DNA of 64,000 bases, taken from positions 1,860,001 to 1,924,000 of the forward strand of contig NZ_CP060828.1 of NCBI RefSeq assembly GCF_014489635.1, read 5' to 3'. The translations under genes were made by a program, and so were the position numbers. Shown here piece by piece: positions 18,168-26,134 of the stretch. The stretch is from Streptomyces roseirectus. Lineage in GTDB: Bacteria; Actinomycetota; Actinomycetes; Streptomycetales; Streptomycetaceae. Numbering within the stretch: the first letter of the stretch is position 1; every line of letters starts with the position of its first letter. The notes beneath the pieces are model-generated. The model had not been told where the DNA came from, made no database searches, and saw only the letters and a list, made by a program, of their open reading frames with translations.

Positions 18168-19006
18168 GGCTTCACCAGTCCTTCGTAGGCGTCGGGGCGG
18201 CGGTCGCGGTAGAAGGCCCACTGCTGCCGCACGTCCTCGATCAGGTCGAAGTCGAGGTCACGGACGACGAGTTCCTCGTCCTCACCGCTCGCGACCTCTC
18301 CCACGAACTGTCCCCGCGGATCGACGAAGTAAGACGTCCCGTAGAAGTCGTTCTCGCCGTACTCCTCGCGGCCCACGCGGTTGATCGCGGCGACGAAGTA
18401 CTCGTTGGCGACGGCCGCGGCGGGCTGCTCCAACTGCCACAGGTACGCGGAGAGTCCGCGCGAGGTCGCCGACGGGTTGTAGACCAACTGGGCTCCGTTG
18501 AGCCCGAGTTGCCGCCAGCCCTCCGGGAAGTGCCGGTCGTAGCAGATGTAGACGCCGATCTTCCCGACGGCCGTGTCGAAGACGGGCCAGCCCGCGTTGC
18601 CCGGCCGGAAGTAGTACTTCTCCCAGAACCCCTTGACCTGCGGGATGTGGTGCTTGCGGTACTTGCCGAGGTAGGAGCCGTCCGCGTCGATCACGGCGGC
18701 GGTGTTGTAGTAGAAGCCGCTGCCCTCGACCTCGAACACCGGGACGACGATCACCATGCCCGTCTCGCGCGCCAGCTCCCGCATCCGGCTCACCGTCGGC
18801 CCGTCCGGCACCGGTTCCGCCCAGCGGTAGTGCTCCGGCTCCTGGACCTGGCAGAAGTACGGCGCGTTGAACACCTCCTGGAAGCCGATCACCCGCGCGC
18901 CCTGCCGGGCCGCCTCCCTGGCGTGCTCCTCGTGTTTCGCCACCATGGACTCGGTGTCGCCGGTCCAGGTGGCCTGGACCAGTGCGGCACGTACGACATT
19001 GGCCAT
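18164..19006 (-). CDS. Nitrilase-superfamily C-N hydrolase 2 (beta-ureidopropionase-like)
   Basis: 280 residues from the ATG at 19006 (MANVVRAALVQATWTGDTES). It has the same Glu-Lys-Cys triad as the paralogue at 14142-14984 (FQEVFNAPYF, YRKHHIPQ, ICYDRHFPEG), and the central 120 residues are nearly identical. The N-terminal third differs most, notably FEVEGSGFYYNTAAV versus YEEEQPGVLYNTAAV, so substrate range may differ. It is the first gene of the two-gene unit with the class III aminotransferase (GTGA overlap). An inverted repeat lies 30 bp upstream of the start. Confidence 0.88.
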   Translation of the reverse strand: MANVVRAALVQATWTGDTESMVAKHEEHAREAARQGARVIGFQEVFNAPYFCQVQEPEHYRWAEPVPDGPTVSRMRELARETGMVIVVPVFEVEGSGFYYNTAAVIDADGSYLGKYRKHHIPQVKGFWEKYYFRPGNAGWPVFDTAVGKIGVYICYDRHFPEGWRQLGLNGAQLVYNPSATSRGLSAYLWQLEQPAAAVANEYFVAAINRVGREEYGENDFYGTSYFVDPRGQFVGEVASGEDEELVVRDLDFDLIEDVRQQWAFYRDRRPDAYEGLVKP

Positions 19007-19035
19007 GAGCTGCTCCTTCGACGGGACGTCACAGC

Positions 19036-19051
19036 CTCTACGCCCGTAGAG
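19036..19051. promoter_or_regulatory. Inverted repeat CTCTACGCCCGTAGAG upstream of C-N hydrolase 2
   Basis: Seven-base arms (CTCTACG/CGTAGAG) around CC, 30 bp upstream of the C-N hydrolase 2 start. Position, symmetry and the presence of a PucR gene in the operon make it a candidate operator. The related CTACGCCTGTAG at 7858-7869 upstream of the AhpD-like gene argues against strict pathway specificity. Confidence 0.35.
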
Positions 19052-19214
19052 AGCGGGGTACAGAGGCACGAACGTAAGCCTCAGCGACGCCCTTGCCAAG
19101 ACCACCGCCGTTAACCCGGGGAGTCGATCGCGTTTCACACGCGGGAGGGGGTGGGGCGGGGCTGTTCGGAGTACACCGGGTACTACGGGTATGACAGAGC
19201 CCCGCCCGCCGCCC

Positions 19215-20816
19215 TCACGCCGTGAACCCCGCCACCCGCAGCGCGTGCACCACGTCCCAGTGCCGCTCGTCCGACACGCCCCGCGCGGCCCGCACGAGCA
19301 GCGGCACCAGGGTCTTCGGGTCCGGGGCGACGCTGCGGGCGGCCTCCTCGGGGGCGCGTACCCGGACGTACGCGTCGAGCAGGGCGTCCACCTCGCGCCG
19401 CCGCCCGTCCGCCGCCAGCGCGAGGACGGCCTGCCCGATCTCCTCGGCGGGCCGTGCCACCCCCTGCCGCAGGATCTGCTCCCCGTCGGCGCCGCGCCCG
19501 GCACCGGCGAGCGCGTCGGCCGCCTCGACCAGCCGTTCGGCGGGCAGCGAGGCCGCCTCCCACAGCAGCGTCGTCCAGTCGGCCCCGAGCCCGGCCCGCT
19601 GGAGCTCCCCCGCGACCAGCGGGATCCGCGCGGCGGGCCAGTACGCCAGCTCCACCAGCAGCGCGTGCGCCTCCCCGCTGCGCCCCTCGCCCCGCAGCGC
19701 GACCAGCCGCCGCACCACCTCGGCGGTCTCGCGCCGCGCGTCCGCGTCCGGCGTCTCGACGACCGGCTCCGCCGTCACCTCCGCGCCGGCCTCACGCCCG
19801 CCGGCCCGCGCGAACCGCGCCCCGCGCGGCCCCCGTCCACCGCCCGCCTCCGGCACGACCGTCACGGCCTCCTCCGGCACGGCGACGGCGGCCCCCTCCT
19901 CCACAACCCCCGCGAACCGCGCGCTCCCCCGCCGCCGCTTGCGCTGCTTGGGCACGGCGGCCGGACTCTCCCCACCACCGTCCGCCCCGCCGGCATCACC
20001 ACGCACGACACCCCGGGCCACGGCCTCACCCCGCCCGGCCTCATGCCTCCCGGCCTCGACGGGGACGACGCGCCCGGCACCACCCTCCGCACCCCCCTCA
20101 CCTTGGCCGGCGCCGGCCGAACCGCCCTCGGGAGCGCCCGCCGCACTCCCGCCGACCTCCCCTCCGCTCCCCCCGAATCCCCTGAGCCGACCGTTCACGT
20201 CCCGCCCTAACACGCCCACTTCACCGGCACCGGCAGCCCCGCTCCCGCCGACCCCACCACCCCAACCTCCGCCCCCGTCCCATCCACCCCACCCGTCCCG
20301 CTCCCGCTCCCGCCGCTCCAACTCCGCGACCCGGCCCCGCAGTTCCACGCACCGGGCGGTGGCCCGCTCGTGGTCGTCGTGGGCCCACGCGAGGTCGAGC
20401 CGTATCGCGTCGGCCTGTTCCCGCGTCGCGGCGGCGGCGAGCCGGCGGCCCAGCTCGGCCTGCCGCTCGACCGCGTAGCGCTGCTCGCGGAGCATGACGT
20501 CGAGCCGGTCACGGAGGGCGTCACCGGCGCCGGGCCGGGAGTCGTGGGCGTGCAGCGCCGCGCCGTGCAGGACGCGGACCCGCCGCGCCTCCTTCTCGGC
20601 GACGGCGGTGCCGTATGCGGCGGCGAGGTCCTGGAGCAGCGCCTCCATGACGTCCCAGGGCGGCAGTTCGGTGCCGTCGAGGCAGGCCCGCATGCCGTCG
20701 GGGTCGCGCTGCCAGAAGACGGCGCACCAGCCGGAGCCCTGGTCGAGGCGGCCCAGGAGGCCGTCCAGGCAGCTCACGAACTCCCGCACCTGCGCCGGGA
20801 GTTGATCCACACTCAT
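19215..20816 (-). CDS. Hypothetical protein with coiled-coil N-half and helical repeat C-half
   Basis: About 533 residues of no family I recognise. Residues 1-170 are helical and charged, with a likely coiled coil around DVMLREQRYAVERQAELG and WAHDDHERATARCVELRGRV. Residues 170-330 are a Gly/Glu/Ala-rich, low-complexity linker. The C-terminal 190 residues contain short helical repeats such as LVELAYWPAARIPLVAGELQ and ADALAGAGRGADGEQIL, reminiscent of TPR-like solenoids. I chose the ATG at 20816 (MSVDQLPAQVREFV) over one nine codons upstream. It lies downstream of the XRE gene on the same strand. Probably cytoplasmic; no signal peptide or membrane segment. Confidence 0.6.
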   Translation of the reverse strand: MSVDQLPAQVREFVSCLDGLLGRLDQGSGWCAVFWQRDPDGMRACLDGTELPPWDVMEALLQDLAAAYGTAVAEKEARRVRVLHGAALHAHDSRPGAGDALRDRLDVMLREQRYAVERQAELGRRLAAAATREQADAIRLDLAWAHDDHERATARCVELRGRVAELERRERERDGWGGWDGGGGWGGGVGGSGAAGAGEVGVLGRDVNGRLRGFGGSGGEVGGSAAGAPEGGSAGAGQGEGGAEGGAGRVVPVEAGRHEAGRGEAVARGVVRGDAGGADGGGESPAAVPKQRKRRRGSARFAGVVEEGAAVAVPEEAVTVVPEAGGGRGPRGARFARAGGREAGAEVTAEPVVETPDADARRETAEVVRRLVALRGEGRSGEAHALLVELAYWPAARIPLVAGELQRAGLGADWTTLLWEAASLPAERLVEAADALAGAGRGADGEQILRQGVARPAEEIGQAVLALAADGRRREVDALLDAYVRVRAPEEAARSVAPDPKTLVPLLVRAARGVSDERHWDVVHALRVAGFTA

Positions 20817-20951
20817 CCCCAAACTCCTGCCGGCGGCCCGCACTTGGACTGGCCAGAAAACACCAGCCGTGTTACAGCGCGGCTACGAGCAGTTTGCGAA
20901 GGGGCCGCGAAGGCAACATGGCGAGATCCCGACCCACTCTCCCGATTCCGT

Positions 20952-21206
20952 TCACACCACCCCGGCGAGGACGCACCGCGCGGCCAACTCGTCCATGGAC
21001 AGGCCGAGTGCGCCCGCCAGCGCGGCGATCGTGAAGAACGCGGGGGTCGGCGCCCGCCCGGTCTCGATCTTGCGCAGCGTCTCCGCCGAGATCCCGGCGT
21101 CCGCCGCGACCTCGGCCATGCTCCGTCCGCCGCGGGCCTCACGGAGCAACCGGCCCAGCCGCTCGCCGCGTTCACGTTCTTCGGGGGTCAAAGGGGTGCG
21201 CACCAT
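20952..21206 (-). CDS. Small XRE-family regulator
   Basis: 84 residues, nearly all a Cro/C1-type helix-turn-helix: RLGRLLREARGGRSMAEVAA, then GISAETLRKIETGRAPTPAF and TIAALAGALGLSMDELAARC. It is divergent from the methionine aminopeptidase gene, with only 32 bp between start codons, and that gap holds a perfect 10-bp palindrome. The arrangement suggests it represses itself and its neighbour. The ATG at 21206 follows a TAGAAT -10-like box by 6 nt, consistent with a leaderless transcript. Confidence 0.85.
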   Translation of the reverse strand: MVRTPLTPEERERGERLGRLLREARGGRSMAEVAADAGISAETLRKIETGRAPTPAFFTIAALAGALGLSMDELAARCVLAGVV

Positions 21207-21238
21207 GCCCCCATTCTAATACCGGTATAGTAATTGGC
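21207..21238. promoter_or_regulatory. Divergent, overlapping leaderless promoters with a palindromic operator
   Basis: The 32-bp gap contains ATACCGGTAT (21219-21228), a perfect palindrome. On the plus strand TATAGT (21226-21231) is a -10 box whose expected start point is at or next to the ATG at 21239. On the minus strand TAGAAT (21218-21213) sits 6 nt before the ATG at 21206. Neither start has room for a Shine-Dalgarno sequence, so both mRNAs are probably leaderless. The palindrome is an obvious binding site for the XRE protein. Confidence 0.65.
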
Positions 21239-22009
21239 ATGGTGGAGCTGAAGACGGACACGTCGATCGACGAGATGTACCGGGCCGGCCAGGTGGTCGC
21301 CCATGCCCTGACGGCCGTGCGGGAAGCCGCTGACGTGGGCGTTTCCCTGCTGGAGCTGGACGAGGTGGCGCGCGGCGTGCTGCGGGAGGCGGGCGCGGGC
21401 TCGCCGTTCCTCGGCTACCGCCCGTCCTTCGCGACGACCCCGTTCCCGGCCGTCGTCTGCGCCTCGGTCAACGACGCGATCGTGCACGGCATCCCGACCG
21501 GCTACCGGCTGCGCGACGGCGACCTCGTCTCGATCGACTGCGGTGCCCAACTCGACGGCTGGGCGGGCGACTCGGCGATCAGCTTCACCGTCGGCACCCC
21601 GCGCCCCGCCGACGTGACGCTGATCGAGACGGCGGAGCGCGCGCTGGCCGCCGGGATCGCCGCCGCGACGGTCGGCAACCGCGTCGGTGACATCGCGCAC
21701 GCGATCGGGACGGTCTGCCGGGCCGCCGGTTACGGCGTCCCGCAGGGCTTCGGCGGCCACGGCATCGGCCGCCGCATGCACGAGGACCCACCGGTCCCCA
21801 ACGAGGGCCGCCCGCACCGGGGCATGCGCCTGCGGCGCGGCATGGCCCTCGCGATCGAGCCGATGCTGATCGCGAGCGGCCGCGACGGCTACCACGAGGC
21901 CCCGGACGGCTGGACCCTGCGCACGAACGACGGCTCCCGCGCGGCCCACGTCGAGCACACGATCGCGATCACGGACGACGGCCCGAGGATCCTGACGGCA
22001 CGGGACTGA
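21239..22009 (+). CDS. map: Type I methionine aminopeptidase
   Basis: 256 residues; removes the N-terminal Met from nascent proteins. The five metal ligands of the pita-bread fold are visible: the Asp of VSIDCGAQLDGW and the Asp of WAGDSAISFTVG, the His of GFGGHGIGRRMHEDP, the Glu of LAIEPML and the Glu of AHVEHTIAI. VNDAIVHGIP supplies the substrate His. It lacks the N-terminal zinc-finger extension of longer forms. Streptomycetes usually carry more than one map gene, so this copy, under a local XRE regulator, may be the accessory one. Confidence 0.93.
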   Translation: MVELKTDTSIDEMYRAGQVVAHALTAVREAADVGVSLLELDEVARGVLREAGAGSPFLGYRPSFATTPFPAVVCASVNDAIVHGIPTGYRLRDGDLVSIDCGAQLDGWAGDSAISFTVGTPRPADVTLIETAERALAAGIAAATVGNRVGDIAHAIGTVCRAAGYGVPQGFGGHGIGRRMHEDPPVPNEGRPHRGMRLRRGMALAIEPMLIASGRDGYHEAPDGWTLRTNDGSRAAHVEHTIAITDDGPRILTARD

Positions 22010-22038
22010 CGGCACCTGGCTGACGGCAGAGACGAGCC

Positions 22039-22070
22039 GGGCGGCCCACCCTCGCGAGGGTGAGCCGCCC
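22039..22070. terminator. Bidirectional stem-loop between map and ggt
   Basis: A 32-nt hairpin in the convergent gap between the map stop (22009) and the gamma-glutamyltransferase stop (22097). The arms start GGGCGGC and end GCCGCCC around a CACCCTC/GAGGGTG inner stem with one mismatch. It can serve both strands. Confidence 0.75.
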
Positions 22071-22096
22071 AACCGTCTACCGCCCAACTGCCTTGC

Positions 22097-23902
22097 CTAA
22101 CGCGCCGGATACACCACCTGCGCCGACCCGCCACCCCGCCGCACGGTCTCGGCGGCGGCGAGCCACTTCCCACCGGGCAGCCGCTGCACGGCGGTTGCGG
22201 CACCGATCTCGGGGTTCTGCCGGAACCCGTGCCCGATGGCCTCCAGCTCGGTCCTCAACTCGCTGCCGTAGAGCCCCGGTTCGAGTTCCGTGGTCGTCTG
22301 GTTGCGCTGGCTGGCGCGCGGCGCGGCGATCGCGTCGACGAGCGGCAGCCCCCGGTCCACGAACTCGGTGAGCACCTGGAGGACGGTGGTGATGATGGTC
22401 GCCCCGCCGGGCGAACCGAGCGCCACGACCGGCTTGCCGGCCCTGTCCAGCACGATCGTCGGCGAGATCGACGAACGGGGCCGCTTGCCCGGACCGGGCA
22501 GGTTCGGGTCGTGGACAGTGGGGCTCGCCGGGGCGAACGAGAAGTCCGTCAGCTCGTTGTTGAGGATGAACCCGCGTCCGGGGACGGTGATGCCGCTGCC
22601 GCCGGTCTGCTCGATGGTGAGCGTGTAGGCGACGACGTTGCCCCACTTGTCGGCGACGGTCAGATGGGTCGTGCTGTCGCCCTCGTAGGTCGTCGGCGCC
22701 GGCGTGCCGCTCGCGTCGCAGGCGGCCGGGTTACGCGGATCGCCGGGCGCGACGGGGCTGGTGAGGACGGCGTCGTCCTTGATGAGGCAGGCCCGCGCGT
22801 CGGCGTAGCGCTGCGAGAGGAGTTCCTTCGCGGGGACGTCCTCGAAGGCCGGGTCGCCGACCCAGCGGCCCCGGTCGGCGAACGCGATCCGGCTGGCCTC
22901 GATGTAGCGGTGCAGGTACTGGACCTCGCTCGCCTTCGAAAGGTCCGTCTTCTCAAGGATGTTGAGGGCTTCGCCGACCGTCGTGCCGCCCGAGGAGGAC
23001 GGGGCGATGGAGTAGACGCCGAGCCCCCGGTACGAAGTCCGCGTGGGCGCCTGGAACTTGACGCGGTAGGCGGCGAGGTCGGTGGCGGTGAGCTTGCCGG
23101 GGCGGGCGTTCCACCCCGAATCCGGGTCCACGGGCGGCTTGTTGACGGTCGTGAGGACGTCCTCGCCGATGTCGCCCCGGTAGAGCGCGGCGACGCCCTT
23201 CCTGCCCAACTCGGCGTAGGTGCGGGCGAGATCGGGGTTCTTGAACGTCGAGCCGACCTCCGGGAGCCGCCCGCCGGGCAGGAACAGCTTCGCCGTGTCC
23301 GGGAAGTAGCGGAAGCGGGTCTCGTTGGCGGCGGTCTGCGAGCGGAACGTGTCGTCGACGGTGAAGCCGTCCCGGGCCAGCCGCTCGGCGGGCTTCAGCA
23401 CCGAACCCAGGCTCCTGGTCCCCCACTTGGACAGCGCGCCGGCCCAGGTGGCCGGCGTGCCGGGGGTGCCGACGCTGAGGCCGCTGCTGACGGCGTCCGC
23501 GAAGGCGAGGGGCTTGCCGTTCTCGACGAACAGGTTCGCGTCGGCGCTCAGGGGCGCGGTCTCCCGGCCGTCGATCGTGTGCACCGTGCGGGACTTGGCG
23601 TCGTAGTAGACGAAGTAGCCGCCCCCGCCGACGCCCGCCGAGTAGGGCTCGGTGACGCCGAGCGCGGCGGCGGTGGCGACGGCCGCGTCGACCGCGTTGC
23701 CGCCCCTGCGCAGCACCTCGATGCCGGCGGCGGAGGCGTCCGGGTCGACGCTGGAGACCGCGCCGCCGTACCCGACGGCGACCGGGACCTTCTCAACTCC
23801 CGTCCGCTGAGCGGTCGGTGGCGCCGCCGCCCCGACCGAGACCACGGCGGCCGAGACCGCCAGGACCGTCAGTTTCCGTGCCGCAGGGCGCCGCAGGGCC
23901 AT
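22097..23902 (-). CDS. ggt: Secreted gamma-glutamyltransferase
   Basis: About 601 residues starting MALRRPAARKLTVLAVSAAV, a clear signal peptide (basic n-region, hydrophobic core, Ala-rich cleavage region). The proenzyme motif GDSTTHLTVADKWGNVVAYT contains the Thr that becomes the N-terminal nucleophile after self-cleavage; GGSGITVPGRGFILNNEL and RPRSSISPTIVLD complete the small-subunit active site. It hydrolyses or transfers gamma-glutamyl groups, for example from glutathione or gamma-glutamyl peptides, outside the cell. The ATG at 23902 is preferred because the signal peptide begins there. Convergent with map. Confidence 0.9.
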   Translation of the reverse strand: MALRRPAARKLTVLAVSAAVVSVGAAAPPTAQRTGVEKVPVAVGYGGAVSSVDPDASAAGIEVLRRGGNAVDAAVATAAALGVTEPYSAGVGGGGYFVYYDAKSRTVHTIDGRETAPLSADANLFVENGKPLAFADAVSSGLSVGTPGTPATWAGALSKWGTRSLGSVLKPAERLARDGFTVDDTFRSQTAANETRFRYFPDTAKLFLPGGRLPEVGSTFKNPDLARTYAELGRKGVAALYRGDIGEDVLTTVNKPPVDPDSGWNARPGKLTATDLAAYRVKFQAPTRTSYRGLGVYSIAPSSSGGTTVGEALNILEKTDLSKASEVQYLHRYIEASRIAFADRGRWVGDPAFEDVPAKELLSQRYADARACLIKDDAVLTSPVAPGDPRNPAACDASGTPAPTTYEGDSTTHLTVADKWGNVVAYTLTIEQTGGSGITVPGRGFILNNELTDFSFAPASPTVHDPNLPGPGKRPRSSISPTIVLDRAGKPVVALGSPGGATIITTVLQVLTEFVDRGLPLVDAIAAPRASQRNQTTTELEPGLYGSELRTELEAIGHGFRQNPEIGAATAVQRLPGGKWLAAAETVRRGGGSAQVVYPAR

Positions 23903-24049
23903 CGGTATGTACCTCCAGTCAAGGACCGTCCGCGCACTGTAGCCACACTGCCCCGCGCCGGGCAGCCGCATTCGGAGCACTGTCATACGACTGGCACATC
24001 TCGAACACGGGTACGCCTCCGGCGCGGCCGGCCGCTACCATGCGCGCCC

Positions 24050-24805
24050 ATGAACGACGACGTGCGCAACATCGTCCTGGGCGTGGTGGCCGCCGGCATC
24101 AGCGCCGGTCTCGGCTGGCTGGCGCGGACGTACCTGTGGAGGCGCAGGCTCCGCCGCAAGCAGGCGTTCTTCGGGCTGCCGGAGAACTCCGAGTGCCTGC
24201 TCGTCGTCAACCGCGACCCGGCGACCGCCGAGCCCGCCGTGCACCGCTTCGACGTGTTCGCGCTCCTCGAACTGGCCGCGCTGATCAAGGACTGCGGGGC
24301 GAACGTCGAGATGGTCACGCAGGACGGGGTGCGGCAGGGCTTCGGCGAGCGGACGGAGTTCTGTGTCGGCGGGCCGGGGTCGAACCGGCGCATGCTGGCC
24401 CACATGTCGGCGATGCTGCCCGGCTTCCGTGTGAACATCGATCCCGAACCCGGCCCGGACCGGGGCGCGTTCCAGATCGGCACCGAGCGCTACCGGATGG
24501 ACCCGGGGATCACGGAGTACGTCCTGCTGGCCCGGCTCACCACGGGCGAACGGCACGGCAGCCGCCCGGTGTTCCTGTTCTGCGGCCAGCGCGCGATCAA
24601 CAACCAGGCGGCGACGCGCTATCTGGCCCGCCACCACGAACGCCTCGCCCGCAAGCACGGCGCCGACTCCTTCGCGCTGCTCCTGAAGGTCGTCAACTCC
24701 CAGGCGTACGGCCCGGATGTGGTGGAACTGGTGGCGGACGTGACCCGCGCGGTACGTACGCCACTGGCGGACCCGGTGGCCCCGACGTCACACCGGGCGC
24801 CGTAA
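24050..24805 (+). CDS. Conserved hypothetical protein with an N-terminal membrane anchor
   Basis: About 251 residues from the ATG at 24050. Residues 6-28 (NIVLGVVAAGISAGLGWLA) form one membrane segment followed by a basic stop-transfer stretch (RRRLRRK), so the rest is probably cytoplasmic. The soluble part (SECLLVVNRDPATAEPAVHR, FDVFALLELAALIKDCGANV, GGPGSNRRMLAHM, FLFCGQRAINNQAATRYLA) looks like a nucleotide- or sugar-binding alpha/beta fold often found in streptomycetes, but I cannot name the family. It stands alone, followed by a strong terminator. Confidence 0.7.
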   Translation: MNDDVRNIVLGVVAAGISAGLGWLARTYLWRRRLRRKQAFFGLPENSECLLVVNRDPATAEPAVHRFDVFALLELAALIKDCGANVEMVTQDGVRQGFGERTEFCVGGPGSNRRMLAHMSAMLPGFRVNIDPEPGPDRGAFQIGTERYRMDPGITEYVLLARLTTGERHGSRPVFLFCGQRAINNQAATRYLARHHERLARKHGADSFALLLKVVNSQAYGPDVVELVADVTRAVRTPLADPVAPTSHRAP

Positions 24806-24840
24806 TACCCGTAATACCCGTAGTACCCCCGAGACCGAGA

Positions 24841-24882
24841 CGGGCGGGCCCCCGCCGCGCCTCCACGGCTGGGGCCCGCCCG
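24841..24882 (+). terminator. Stem-loop after the membrane-anchored hypothetical gene
   Basis: CGGGCGGGCCCC (24841-24852) pairs perfectly with GGGGCCCGCCCG (24871-24882), giving a 12-bp stem with an 18-nt loop 36 bp after the stop codon. The first part of the gene-free stretch 24806-25613 also has two copies of TAATACCCG just after the stop (24804-24821). Confidence 0.75.
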
Positions 24883-25075
24883 CTCCCGGCAAGCCGGTCC
24901 GGCGATGCGCCGCACACCTACCCGACCCGCTCCGCGTCGAGCACAACCCGTCCGGCGCGCGGCTGACCTTCTCCCCGCGCAGCGTCCGGCCCGTCGTACG
25001 GGCCGTGCGCGCTGCGCGAGCAGTGATCTCCGGCCGCGCGTCCGGCCGGGTATGGCTCTGGTGAACTGCTGCCCC

Positions 25076-25173
25076 CTATGGGCCCTGCGGCAAAGTCCCC
25101 GGCCCGGTCACCGTCGCTCCGGGGATGAACGATCCATCGTAGTCGAGCCCGGTCACGGTGTTGACGCCCCCCG
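25076..25173 (-). pseudogene. Possible 3' fragment of a truncated gene
   Basis: On the minus strand the frame ending at the TAG at 25078-25076 reads GVNTVTGLDYDGSFIPGATV and then TGPGTLPQGP, which looks like a real protein C-terminus rather than random GC-rich translation. Its upstream end abuts the 176-bp palindromic element at 25175, as though an insertion had cut it off. I cannot name the parent protein, and no matching 5' part is evident on the far side of the element. The rest of 24883-25613 shows no gene. Confidence 0.25.
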
Positions 25174-25174
25174 G

Positions 25175-25350
25175 TAGGGCCTGTCGTCACATTTCCGTCG
25201 TCCGCCCGAAGGGCGGGCCGGGCGGGGTCTGGTGCGTGCAGCCGCAAGGCGGAGGAGGGAGTCGACGCGGAGCGTCGGCGACCGACGACAACGCCGCAGA
25301 TGCGCGTGCCAGACCCCGCCCGGCAGGCGGGAATGTGACGACAGGCCCTA
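25175..25350. repeat. 176-bp palindromic (MITE-like) element B
   Basis: The ends are perfect inverted repeats: TAGGGCCTGTCGTCACATT at 25175-25193 against its complement at 25332-25350. The inner arms include a segment at 25195-25218 identical to part of element A. The element starts and ends in TA, consistent with a TA target. It has no coding capacity, so it would need a transposase supplied elsewhere. Confidence 0.8.
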
Positions 25351-25613
25351 ACACCTGTCGCAGGCGGCCCGGCACCGGCCGCGGGGGCTCCGGTCGGGCT
25401 CCTCCTCGCGGTTGTCGACGTCACGCGGTCCGATCACCGGATCGACGGCCATGCTCAGCCCTACTCGCTCTCAGCTGTGTGTCGTGGTTGCCGCAAGCTA
25501 TCGAGAGCGGACGGGACTTGAGAGGCGACACGCACTTTTCGGGCATAAGCCGTATTTAACCTCTCTTCACGGGTTCGTGTCACACCGGCACCGCGCCGCC
25601 CCCCGCCCGCCCG

Positions 25614-26033
25614 TCAGACCTCGGCGATCTCCGCGTACCACTGCGACAGCTCCGGCACCCCGCTGGCCGCCCACTCCCGGCCGGCCGTCACGACGTCGAA
25701 CTCCCGCCCGGAGCCCAGCCGTACGACGGGTTCGCCGCCCGGCCAGAACGCCCACTCGGCGCCCTCGACGGTCCGCACGATGACCGTCCCGAGGTAGAGC
25801 CCCGCGTCGTTGCCGAGCCAGGGCAGCGTCTCCTCGTCGTCGCGCCAGCGCGGCAGCAACTGGTCGAGCGCTTCCAGGGAACGGACCGTGTCGTCGAGTC
25901 TGACGCCCGCCTCCCCCGCCTGGGAGCGCAGGAGTTCGCACTCGGACAGCAGCTCGGCCACGCCCTCGGGGTCGGCGTCCAGCACCGCGCCCGCACTCCT
26001 CTTGCGCCTGTTGCCCAGAAAAGGGATGTTCAT
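25614..26033 (-). CDS. Small conserved hypothetical protein (DUF6278-like)
   Basis: About 139 residues from the ATG at 26033 (MNIPFLGNRRKRSAGAVLDA). A basic N-terminus is followed by helical, acidic sequence (DDTVRSLEALDQLLPRWRDD) and a beta-rich half (NDAGLYLGTVIVRTVEGAEW, GGEPVVRLGSGREFDVV). From memory the opening matches streptomycete DUF6278 proteins, whose function is unknown. No signal peptide or membrane segment. It is divergent from the GDSL hydrolase, with about 100 bp between starts. Confidence 0.7.
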   Translation of the reverse strand: MNIPFLGNRRKRSAGAVLDADPEGVAELLSECELLRSQAGEAGVRLDDTVRSLEALDQLLPRWRDDEETLPWLGNDAGLYLGTVIVRTVEGAEWAFWPGGEPVVRLGSGREFDVVTAGREWAASGVPELSQWYAEIAEV

Positions 26034-26134
26034 ACGCCCAGCGTGGCATTCGCACCGGCGTACGCACCACAGGCGCGCGGGCACCTGTGCGCGCCACCCC
26101 GGTACGATCATCGGACGACAGGAGAAGGAGAGAC

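Noticed and set aside
24806..25613. tRNA or small RNA gene in the gap
   Set aside because: No cloverleaf or conserved T-arm sequence found; only the terminator, the gene fragment and palindrome B.
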